Below, piece by piece: positions 1 through 6,165 of a stretch of 6,190 nucleotides of DNA. The stretch covers positions 1 to 6,190 of the forward strand of contig DASXDG010000137.1 in NCBI GenBank assembly GCA_036490795.1. Direction: 5' to 3'. The notes under the pieces were generated by a model, which was given only the letters and a program-made list of their open reading frames with translations, ran no database searches and was not told the origin of the DNA. The position numbers and the translations under genes are program-made. The stretch's first letter is position 1, and each line of letters begins with the position of its first letter. The stretch is from JAFARZ01 sp036490795. Its GTDB lineage: Bacteria; Actinomycetota; Actinomycetes; Streptosporangiales; Streptosporangiaceae.

Positions 1-134
1 GGTACCGTCACCTGCTGCTTGGCCACCGCGACCGTCTGCGCCTGCGCAGACGGCACCGCGATGGCCGCGCTGACGGCCGTGCCCATGGAGATCGCCAGGG
101 CCGCGGCGGTTGAGATCTTATGGATGCGCCTCAT
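1..134 (-). CDS. Secreted protein, N-terminal fragment (signal peptide only)
   Basis: This is the start of a gene that runs off the left edge; 44 codons are visible and it was found by reading the minus strand directly. The protein begins MRRIHKISTAAALAIS and shows a textbook Sec signal peptide: a basic N-terminus (R2, R3, H5, K6), a hydrophobic core (about residues 9-27) and an AQA cleavage motif at residues 30-32, so the mature chain would begin near Q33. No lipobox cysteine is seen, so it should be released or wall-associated rather than lipid-anchored. The start is supported by GGAGGG (minus strand, 148-143) lying 8 nt before the ATG. It follows the lipoprotein gene by only 33 nt with no visible terminator, so it is probably the last visible gene of the operon. 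Its function cannot be told from the fragment; a surface protein connected with the upstream glycan enzymes is a guess. Confidence 0.8.
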   Translation of the reverse strand, partial: MRRIHKISTAAALAISMGTAVSAAIAVPSAQAQTVAVAKQQVTV

Positions 135-167
135 CGGCGTAACCCTCCAATTGATTGTCGTTGTGTT

Positions 168-1280
168 CTACGAGCAGGACCTGATCGCCGCTTCCGTCGC
201 CGGATGGTCTTCAAAGCCGACGAGCGACGGTCGCGCGTTCGCGGGGTCAGAGCTCAGCACGGCGCTCCAGAAGTAGATGGCGCGGACGTGCACCAGGTCC
301 GCCGCCTGACAGGCGGCCTTGTACCAGTTGGCTTGGATGGCGGGGTCGGGCTTGGCGTCTCCTAGGCCGGTCCACTGATACGGGTCTTTGTAGGCGCCGG
401 CCACCTCGGGAATGCCGAGCTCGTCGAGCGCGGTCACGTGCAGCAGCGACTCCGGCGCCTTGCGCAGGAACGCCACCCACGCCTTCTTGAGCTGCGCGAC
501 CGAGGCGGTCGGCGGCAGGTTGATCGGCGGGTAGGCAGACGCGCCGAAGTACTTCAATGGCAGCAGCACCCGCCGCGATGAGAAGAACCCGCCGGGCGAA
601 GCGCCGCCGCCCCAGCTGGCGTAGGACAAGATGCCGTGGTAGTTGCGCCCGGCCTTGGCGAAGAACCCGCCCCACAGTGGCGACTGGTCGATCGACGCCA
701 TCTCGGTGCCCGCGATGAACTCGCTGACGTGATCGCGCTGCGCGAGCTCGAGGGCGGGTATCTCGGTGGCGAGCAGCGAACGCAGCCACGCGCTCAGGCT
801 CTTCGGCTGGATCGAGGTGCCCCGCGAGTCCGAGTCGCCGAGCGCGTACAACACCCGGTACTCGACCCGCAGGCCGTAGGACTTGGCGATCGAGGTCAGC
901 GCGGCTAGGTCCGCGATCGTCGGGGTGCGCGTCGGCGAGTCGTTGACGACGTTAGAGGTACGGCTGGGCACGTTGTAATCCCAGGCGATCGAGACGGCCT
1001 TGAGCTTGAGGTCGCGCGCGATGCACTTCAGATCGCGGGCGCCGAAGTCCTTGGTCTGCGCCAGCGAGTAGTTGCGGTTGACGTACAGGTTCACGCCGAC
1101 CAGCGGCTTCGGGGCGGGCGCGGTCGCCAAACTCAGCGGCTGATGCCGGGCTGCCGCCGACGCCGCCGCGGTGCTGCTGGCCTTCGGTGGCGTGACGGCG
1201 CTGGTACACGCCGCCACGCCCAGCGTGGCGGCGACGGCCGCCAGCGAGGTCGCGGCCATGAAGGTGCGGGTTCGCCTCAT
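168..1280 (-). CDS. Lipoprotein, probable TIM-barrel glycoside hydrolase
   Basis: This encodes a 370-residue exported lipoprotein. The start is set at the ATG at 1280 (MRRTRTFM...) rather than the ATG 15 codons upstream, because GGAGG (minus strand, 1293-1289) lies 8 nt before it and a signal peptide begins there directly. The signal peptide ends in the lipobox V-A-A-C with C25 as the lipidated residue. A low-complexity Ala/Ser/Pro linker (about 26-58) leads to the folded domain. That domain opens with VGVNLY (61-66), followed by alternating strands and helices of barrel type. Two acidic motifs look catalytic: GTEMASID with E193 (candidate acid/base) and DELGIPE with E287 (candidate nucleophile), 94 residues apart. 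This resembles clan GH-A enzymes, most like GH113-type mannanases, but the assignment rests on motif resemblance only. The ATG overlaps the preceding stop (ATGA), so translation is probably coupled to the GT-C gene. The likely role is hydrolysis or remodelling of a cell-surface glycan; a non-catalytic sugar-binding role is possible. Confidence 0.8.
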   Translation of the reverse strand: MRRTRTFMAATSLAAVAATLGVAACTSAVTPPKASSTAAASAAARHQPLSLATAPAPKPLVGVNLYVNRNYSLAQTKDFGARDLKCIARDLKLKAVSIAWDYNVPSRTSNVVNDSPTRTPTIADLAALTSIAKSYGLRVEYRVLYALGDSDSRGTSIQPKSLSAWLRSLLATEIPALELAQRDHVSEFIAGTEMASIDQSPLWGGFFAKAGRNYHGILSYASWGGGASPGGFFSSRRVLLPLKYFGASAYPPINLPPTASVAQLKKAWVAFLRKAPESLLHVTALDELGIPEVAGAYKDPYQWTGLGDAKPDPAIQANWYKAACQAADLVHVRAIYFWSAVLSSDPANARPSLVGFEDHPATEAAIRSCS

Positions 1281-2755
1281 CGGCTGATCCTCCAGACGGT
1301 CACTGTTCCGTTGAAACCAGTCCATGACCGGAGCCGGACGGCGCCGATCATGAGCTCCCGGTAGGTCGGATCACCGAGCTCCGCCGTCGTCTGGAGATAG
1401 GTGTCCCAGGTGATCACATAGCTGGCCACCTGCGCGCACGGCGTCGCGTTCTGCTCGCGGCAGTACGGCTGCTTGATCAGGTCCCCGACCGCCTCATCGG
1501 CGACGACCACCACATTCGGCGGCAGCGACGTGGCCGCGTACTGCTGCACGTCGGCGAACACGTTGTCGTCGTAGCCGACGACCCGGCCAGAGAACGAGGC
1601 GATCCCGGCCACGCAGGCAACCAGGATCAGCAGTGCGCGGCTCCGCGGCCGCAGCCGCCAGTGCCTGGCCTCGGTCCAGAACCAGGCGTACATCGGTACC
1701 AGGATCAGCGCGAAGTACTGCGGATAGCGGAGTGAGGAGAAGCCGAAGATGACGATTGCGGACGCCATCCACGACCAGAGCAGCGCGTTCCCGGTGACCG
1801 GCCGCCAGTCGCGCTCCAGGTAGCAAGTCCAGAGCCGCCGCAGCGCTAGGAACAGCGTCACCAGCGCGATGAGGAACGATGGCGCGAACACGTCGTACTG
1901 GGCGAACAGCAGGTGCAGCGCGGCGGTCGGCGAGGTGAGCGTCCCGCCGCTCTGCTGGATGCCGAGCACCCGTCGGATCTGCACCATGGTGTCCTGCCAC
2001 CACCACGCGTGACCGGGCGCGTCGTAGTTGAGAACCTCAAACAAGATCGCGCTTGCGAACGAGACCAGTGCGCAGCCCAAGAGCGCGAGGTGCTTGATGT
2101 GATCGCGTTGCGTGATCAGCCAGCAGAGCATCACGGCTCCGATGACGTAGACCCCGGTGTACTTGAATGCCGCGGCAAAGCCGAGCATCAGGCCCGCGAT
2201 GACGAACCGGGTCAACGTCGGAGTGTCGAGGGCCCGCTGGTACAGCAGCATCGCCGCCACTACCAGGAACAGCAGCATGTTCTCCATGTAGGAGATTCGC
2301 TGCACGTACATCAGCCAGCCGTCGAGCGCGATCGGCACCATCGCGAACAGCGCAACCCGGGCACCGTGGATTCGGACCAGGAGCCGCCAGAGCAGCGTCA
2401 GGGCGCCCAACGCGCACAGCACTCCGAGGATCCGCGCGTGGTAGATGGAGACGCCGGTAAGCGCGAACCACCGTGCCAGCGCGATGAAGTAGAACGGCGG
2501 CTGATAAAGATCAGGCGACCAGGGGGACCCGTACGTGATGTTCTCGTTGATCGTCCCGTGCGCGAGCAGGTTGCCGGCAACGCCGGTGTAGACCCCCTCG
2601 TCGTACTGCCAACCCGGCCGCGAGGACAGCGCCCAGAACCGGAACGCGGCTCCGACGGCGAGGACAGCAGAGAACGCCAACGCCGAATGCCGCGGCGATG
2701 GCAGCCGTAGGGACGAGGGCCGGGTATGGCTCCCATGCGCCTTAACGGCCGTCAT
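1277..2755 (-). CDS. GT-C family (GT39/ArnT-like) membrane glycosyltransferase
   Basis: This 492-residue polytopic membrane protein should transfer a sugar from a polyprenyl-phosphate donor to an acceptor on the outer face of the membrane. Evidence is the GT-C pattern: a first hydrophobic helix (about 26-44); an extracytoplasmic loop with acidic pair D52-E53 in WQYDEGVY, the usual catalytic position in PMT/ArnT-like enzymes; YQPPFYF (84-90), matching the conserved PP-F/Y loop; then roughly nine more hydrophobic segments to about residue 385. RYPQYFALILVP (343-354) resembles the late conserved Arg-Tyr motif of the family. Residues from about 395 form a soluble C-terminal domain. Its ATG overlaps the stop of the upstream fusion gene (ATGA), and no strong Shine-Dalgarno sequence is seen just upstream, so translation is probably coupled. 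Its own stop overlaps the lipoprotein start in the same way. Base composition is high-GC. It is clearly related to the GT-C domain of the upstream fusion protein (18 of 37 identical residues over 107-143). Sugar and acceptor are unknown. Confidence 0.88.
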   Translation of the reverse strand: MTAVKAHGSHTRPSSLRLPSPRHSALAFSAVLAVGAAFRFWALSSRPGWQYDEGVYTGVAGNLLAHGTINENITYGSPWSPDLYQPPFYFIALARWFALTGVSIYHARILGVLCALGALTLLWRLLVRIHGARVALFAMVPIALDGWLMYVQRISYMENMLLFLVVAAMLLYQRALDTPTLTRFVIAGLMLGFAAAFKYTGVYVIGAVMLCWLITQRDHIKHLALLGCALVSFASAILFEVLNYDAPGHAWWWQDTMVQIRRVLGIQQSGGTLTSPTAALHLLFAQYDVFAPSFLIALVTLFLALRRLWTCYLERDWRPVTGNALLWSWMASAIVIFGFSSLRYPQYFALILVPMYAWFWTEARHWRLRPRSRALLILVACVAGIASFSGRVVGYDDNVFADVQQYAATSLPPNVVVVADEAVGDLIKQPYCREQNATPCAQVASYVITWDTYLQTTAELGDPTYRELMIGAVRLRSWTGFNGTVTVWRISR

Positions 2756-5700
2756 GGGTTCGCGGCCTTCGTCGGACCGTGCGAAGTCACGACGGGCGAA
2801 CGCTGCCAGATAACAAATACACCGGTCGCGATGTGGCTATCCAGCGGTACGACTTGGACAATACGGTACTGCGGGTCATCTGCGACAACCGAAGCGAGAT
2901 CATAAAGTCCGGGTTCTTGTGTAGAGATGTCGGCCGCCGCTATCTGAAGCAGAACCCGGCGCACCTCGCTCTGCTTTCCGTCCTTCAGCGACTGCGTGAG
3001 GTTATTGAGCAGAACCTCGCCCGAGGTGAGGGATGTAAACGCGACATCGAGCGGTATAGCTATGATCTTCGGCGCTATCGTTCCGATTTGGGATCGGTAA
3101 TAGGCTGGCCACTTAGACTGTGGAATTTTCTCGTAGCTAAGATCAAGCGACACGCTGGCCCATCGCTGCCAATCACCGCCCTTACCGAGGTAGTATTCGG
3201 CAGTTGACGAGTACTGCACGACAAGAACGTTTCCTTTATTCTTAGCCATGAGCGGGCGCATGGCAGAGATAAACGCCGCCGCATTTGGCCATAGATGGTA
3301 CACGCTGAAGGCTTCGGTCCATCCATCCACGGCCGGTATGGCAAGCGCGCACGCCGCGCACGCAACTGCGGCCAACTTGCGCAGACGGATGGGATTCGTC
3401 AGTACTGACAAGGCATATCCGCAGCCGATGGCCGCGAACCACGCCCCGAGGGCCAGGTGCTTATCCAATGACGTTGCCGTCTGGAGGCGCAGCTGCTCAA
3501 CCGGCACCAACATCGCGCTGGCGGCACAGCAAACGAGCAAGGGCACCCAGCGGCGGTCTCGTTCGGAATGCCGGGCGACGAACACGCCTATGACGGCGAT
3601 AATGACAAATATTCCGATAATCTCCCAGGAGATCCGAAGCACAGCGAAAAGGCCGTTATTACCACTTGCTCGAGACAGCGTTGTATAAAATATTCCCTGC
3701 CATAGTTTTAGCACGGTCGGAACGGCGACCAGGAGCATGCAAGTTACACCGGCTAGCCAGCTCGATGAGATAATCGACCGGCGCCATCCGCTCGTTGGAG
3801 CCCAAGACGTCAGGGCAACAGCTATGACAGCCGGTATGAAGACCGCATACGCGTAAGACGTAACGGCGCCTAGCGCCAGGATGATTGCGGTAACTGCGAG
3901 CAGCTCTGCCTTGCGCTTTAGTCGATAGCCCGCCTCCACCGCAGTCCACGTCCCGAGGCAGATTAGAAAGATCGCCATCGGGTCGTAGGTAGCGAAAGAC
4001 AGGCGTAGCACGGACGCGCAGACCGCCCACATTGCACTCGAGAACAACGCCGCCCGGCCGCCGAAAATCCTCTTCGTCGTAAGGTAGAGGAGGATGTTAG
4101 CGCCGAGCATGAAGGCGAGACCGAGGATCCTAGCTCCAGCCAGACCGCTAACGTAGGAGACCGCCGCCCCAATTGGTGGGTAAATCTGCGGAGCCCCCGA
4201 AAAATAACTGGCAAAGGTACCGCCGAACCCGAAGTTCGGCTGTCCGGCCGCGGGCAACACCGTTCCCCGCAGCCAGTGCATCCACTCAAGCGTGCCCGCA
4301 GAAAGATAAAGCGCCTCGTCGCCGAAAACAGTATTGCTCCACACCAAGGCGAGCGACAGAGCCGCCTGCACCCCCAGGATGAGCAGCAGCGGCGAGTTGA
4401 GACGACGCGGTCGGCGATGCCGCGGCTCGTCCCCTTGCACGTCCCAGGTCGGAACCGACTGCGGGCGCGTGGCCGGCGGGACGAGCAGGCTGCCGGCGAT
4501 GCTGGCGGCGTAGATGCCGCCGAGCGCGAGGCCGGCCGCGGGGTAGGTCAGGCTCTCCAGCGAACGCACCCGGCTGACTTCCCGGCCGGTTACCAGCACG
4601 GCGCCCATCGCGAGCAGGCCGGCCACCAGGACCCCGTACCCGTCAGTGACCGCGAACGCGCCGACGCCGAGCGCGGCCAGCGCGCCGACCGGCAGGCCGA
4701 AGGCCTGGATGGTGCGCTTGCGGGCCAGTGGCGAGTCGGGGTGGGCGCGGATGAACTGGGCGCAGCCGTGCGCCGACTGGCGGTACTCCCTGACCAGGTG
4801 GCGGAAGGAACGACGGTGATGATGGGCCGCGGTCAGGTCGGACGAGAACAAGATCGCCTGGCCTTCCTTGGCCAGCCGCCAGAACCATTCGTAGTCCTCG
4901 TAGCCGTACGCCCAGGAGACGTCCAGCGGGCATTCGTCGTAGAGCTTCCTGGTGAAGATCGCGTTCGCGGTGACCGGCGGCTTGTAGCCGCGGGCGCCGA
5001 AGCTCTCGGCCGTCACCCGGTACGGGCGCGAGACCCGGGGGGTCTTGGCCGCAAGGACGTTGTTGTCGACGAAACGGCCCCAGAACGTGTCGTGGATCGA
5101 GCGCATGCCGCCCGCCACCAGTCCGCCGCCCTGGCCGTTGATCAGCGCGACCGCCCGCCCGATCCAGCCCGGGTCGACCACGATGTCGGAGTCGGCCAGC
5201 GCGATCACGTCGCCGCTTGACTTGGTGATGCCCTTGTCCCGCTTGACGTTCGGGTCCCGGCGGCCCGGCGTGCGCTCCTGCTCGAGCAGCACCAGGCGCG
5301 GGTCGTTGATGTCGTCGAGGACGGTCCAGGTGGAGTCGCCCACGTCTCCGACCAGGATCAGCTCGGTCAGCGCGGGGTAGTCCTGGCCGAGAAACGACTC
5401 GACCGTCGCGCGGATCGTGCGCTCCGAGCCCTTGCACGGGATCACCACGCTGACCGTGGGCGGCACCATCGGCGTTCTCGGCTCGATGATGATCTCCGGC
5501 GGGCCGCCGCGGGCGCCGCGGGCGAACACGAACAGATCGCCGGCGAAGTAGTTGATGGGCGTGAAGATCGCGGTCAGCGCGATGTTGGCGGCGATGTACT
5601 CGATGCCGAGCCGAACCAGGAACGCGTACGCCGCCATGTTGACGACGGTCATCAGCGCCTTCTGCGCGTTGAACTTCCACGCCGCGCCCCAGAACCCGAC

Positions 5701-5907
5701 GGTTCGATCGCGCCAGGTCAGGTACCGGTTGAGCAGGTACGACAGCTCGATCGAGAAGACCGCCTGCGCCGCGTACGACCAGTCGGGGCCGGTGTGGGCG
5801 TACCGCACGAGCGCGACCTGAAGGGCAAGCCCGGCCACGAAGACGCCCCCGCCGATCAGCGAGAACACCGAGAACCGAGAAGCGAAGCCGTGCGCGTGCC
5901 GCGACAA
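2752..5907 (-). CDS. GtrA - GT2 - GT-C fusion glycosyltransferase
   Basis: This 1051-residue membrane protein has three modules. Residues 10-130 are GtrA-like: four hydrophobic helices with the typical LLNRYLTWRDR at 58-68 and a late helix pair ending FVFAR; GtrA proteins are linked to moving lipid-carried sugars across the membrane. Residues 150-395 are a GT2 (GT-A fold) domain: TVSVVIPCKGSE at 151-162, metal/nucleotide-binding DSD at 239-241, and GYEDYEWFWR at 335-344 with the likely base E337/D338. Helices at about 403-475 follow. After a basic linker (about 476-505) comes a GT-C domain: helix 506-524, acidic pair D530-E531 in VFGDEALY, YPP at 576-578, ATYDP at 639-643, about ten hydrophobic segments to 860, then a soluble tail. 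The start is TTG at 5907, the first start codon after an in-frame stop 24 codons upstream, with a weak GGGTGGG 5 nt before it. It is the first gene of the operon and overlaps the next by ATGA. The GT-C half is much poorer in GC than the rest. A cloning or assembly artefact is unlikely because the frame is open throughout. Confidence 0.9.
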   Translation of the reverse strand: MSRHAHGFASRFSVFSLIGGGVFVAGLALQVALVRYAHTGPDWSYAAQAVFSIELSYLLNRYLTWRDRTVGFWGAAWKFNAQKALMTVVNMAAYAFLVRLGIEYIAANIALTAIFTPINYFAGDLFVFARGARGGPPEIIIEPRTPMVPPTVSVVIPCKGSERTIRATVESFLGQDYPALTELILVGDVGDSTWTVLDDINDPRLVLLEQERTPGRRDPNVKRDKGITKSSGDVIALADSDIVVDPGWIGRAVALINGQGGGLVAGGMRSIHDTFWGRFVDNNVLAAKTPRVSRPYRVTAESFGARGYKPPVTANAIFTRKLYDECPLDVSWAYGYEDYEWFWRLAKEGQAILFSSDLTAAHHHRRSFRHLVREYRQSAHGCAQFIRAHPDSPLARKRTIQAFGLPVGALAALGVGAFAVTDGYGVLVAGLLAMGAVLVTGREVSRVRSLESLTYPAAGLALGGIYAASIAGSLLVPPATRPQSVPTWDVQGDEPRHRRPRRLNSPLLLILGVQAALSLALVWSNTVFGDEALYLSAGTLEWMHWLRGTVLPAAGQPNFGFGGTFASYFSGAPQIYPPIGAAVSYVSGLAGARILGLAFMLGANILLYLTTKRIFGGRAALFSSAMWAVCASVLRLSFATYDPMAIFLICLGTWTAVEAGYRLKRKAELLAVTAIILALGAVTSYAYAVFIPAVIAVALTSWAPTSGWRRSIISSSWLAGVTCMLLVAVPTVLKLWQGIFYTTLSRASGNNGLFAVLRISWEIIGIFVIIAVIGVFVARHSERDRRWVPLLVCCAASAMLVPVEQLRLQTATSLDKHLALGAWFAAIGCGYALSVLTNPIRLRKLAAVACAACALAIPAVDGWTEAFSVYHLWPNAAAFISAMRPLMAKNKGNVLVVQYSSTAEYYLGKGGDWQRWASVSLDLSYEKIPQSKWPAYYRSQIGTIAPKIIAIPLDVAFTSLTSGEVLLNNLTQSLKDGKQSEVRRVLLQIAAADISTQEPGLYDLASVVADDPQYRIVQVVPLDSHIATGVFVIWQRSPVVTSHGPTKAANP

Positions 5908-6004
5908 AAGATCCCACCCGTCCCGTGGAGTGACAAAGAGATGCCCGGGTTCCCAAGGTCGTGTGAGCGCCGGGTTTTACAGAGGGGTACCGGACGTCAC
6001 CGAA

Positions 6005-6017
6005 TGTAGCGACTACA
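6005..6017. promoter_or_regulatory. Odd palindrome TGTAG-CGA-CTACA, possible operator
   Basis: A perfect 5-bp inverted repeat with a 3-nt centre lies about 100 nt upstream of the TTG start of the operon and about 90 nt upstream of the SDR promoter. Its size and symmetry suit a dimeric repressor of GntR or similar type, but no regulator is visible in the window. A 5-bp arm can occur by chance, so this is tentative. Confidence 0.3.
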
Positions 6018-6051
6018 GAAAGCGTTTGCTTGCGTACCACAAGTTAAATCA

Positions 6052-6067
6052 TGTGACCCCAGTCACA
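6052..6067. promoter_or_regulatory. CRP/FNR-family binding site (perfect TGTGA-N6-TCACA)
   Basis: The sequence TGTGACCCCAGTCACA matches the CRP consensus TGTGA-N6-TCACA in every defined position, and the symmetry extends to six paired bases per arm. Actinomycete CRP-like regulators (such as the mycobacterial Crp, Rv3676, and Streptomyces Crp) are known to bind sites of this type. The centre lies about 48 nt upstream of the start of transcription expected from the promoter at 6073-6101. This is not the exact spacing of classical class I or II activation but is consistent with control of the SDR gene, the operon or both. Confidence 0.6.
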
Positions 6068-6071
6068 CTGG
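6059..6071. repeat. Inverted repeat CCAGT-CAC-ACTGG overlapping the CRP-like site
   Basis: A second perfect palindrome with 5-bp arms and a 3-nt centre shares nine bases with the TGTGA-N6-TCACA site and is shifted toward the SDR promoter. It may be a site for a different dimeric regulator competing for the same DNA, or a by-product of the overlapping symmetry. Confidence 0.3.
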
Positions 6072-6072
6072 T

Positions 6073-6101
6073 TTGTTTGTGTCACCCACCGACATTAATA
6101 T
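6073..6101 (+). promoter_or_regulatory. Predicted sigma-70-type promoter for the SDR gene
   Basis: A -35 box TTGTTT (6073-6078) and a -10 box TAATAT (6096-6101) are separated by an ideal 17 nt. The -10 matches TATAAT at four of six positions and lies in one of the few AT-rich patches of the intergenic region. Transcription would begin near 6108 and give a leader of about 58 nt. Confidence 0.5.
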
Positions 6102-6104
6102 CGG
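6089..6104. promoter_or_regulatory. Near-perfect 16-bp palindrome over the -10 box, likely operator
   Basis: CCGACATTAATATCGG is symmetric around ATTAAT with one mismatched pair (C5 against A12). It covers the whole predicted -10 box, where a bound TetR- or similar-type repressor would block RNA polymerase. Genes for mycofactocin-coupled SDRs are often found with TetR regulators, but none is visible here. Confidence 0.45.
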
Positions 6105-6119
6105 AGGCATTAGGTCACC

Positions 6120-6143
6120 CGGTGCCGTAAATCGCCGGCACCG
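6120..6143 (+). repeat. Stem-loop in the SDR leader
   Basis: CGGTGCCG (6120-6127) and CGGCACCG (6136-6143) can pair perfectly to give an 8-bp GC-rich stem with an 8-nt loop. It lies 7 nt before the Shine-Dalgarno AAGGGAG (6151-6157), inside the expected 5' leader. It could stabilise the mRNA or tune translation. There is no U-run after it, so it is not a normal terminator. Confidence 0.45.
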
Positions 6144-6165
6144 CAACAGCAAGGGAGCTGTCACC

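Larger units (their letters stand above)
6062..6120 (+). repeat. Three direct copies of GTCACMC
   Basis: GTCACAC (6062-6068), GTCACCC (6081-6087) and GTCACCC (6114-6120) are direct repeats at spacings of 19 and 33 nt flanking the promoter. They could be half-sites for a regulator; the short length makes chance occurrence possible. Confidence 0.25.
5908..6165. other. Divergent intergenic regulatory region
   Basis: These 258 nt separate the minus-strand glycosyltransferase operon from the plus-strand SDR gene, and no protein-coding gene is apparent. The SDR side (6005-6165) is dense in inverted repeats and AT-richer patches, which are listed separately. The operon side (5908-6000) shows no convincing -10/-35 pair for the minus strand, so the operon promoter remains unplaced; it may use a sigma factor with a different consensus, or share the repeat-rich part. 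Confidence 0.7.

Noticed and set aside
1..6. GGTACC at the window edge and at several internal places as a repeat or junction
   Set aside because: It is a short palindromic hexamer (KpnI site) that occurs by chance; there is no extended repeat around the copies.
1281..1325. Upstream ATG giving the lipoprotein 15 extra residues
   Set aside because: The extra residues put charged sequence before the signal peptide, whereas the ATG at 1280 has GGAGG at 8 nt and overlaps the previous stop.
1913..2710. Plus-strand open frame of 265 codons antisense to the 492-residue GT-C gene
   Set aside because: It is rich in Arg, Gln, Glu and Pro with no recognisable domain, and is the usual antisense shadow in high-GC DNA. 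The minus-strand frame carries clear GT-C motifs and coupled start/stop sites.
4276..5220. Plus-strand open frame of 314 codons opposite the GT2 part of the fusion
   Set aside because: It has Arg/Gly/Ala-rich low-information content and lies fully antisense to the conserved DSD and YEDYEWFWR motifs of the real gene.
5935..5954. GGGAACCC on the minus strand as an ECF sigma -35 box for the operon
   Set aside because: It has a GGAAC core, but the -10 partner at the expected spacing is poor (GTCA at a short spacing), so it is not supported as a promoter.
4643..6040. Minus-strand open frame of 465 codons overlapping the GtrA-GT2 region in another frame
   Set aside because: It is an Arg/Pro/Gly-rich out-of-frame shadow of the fusion gene; its long length reflects the GC-rich third positions of the real frame.
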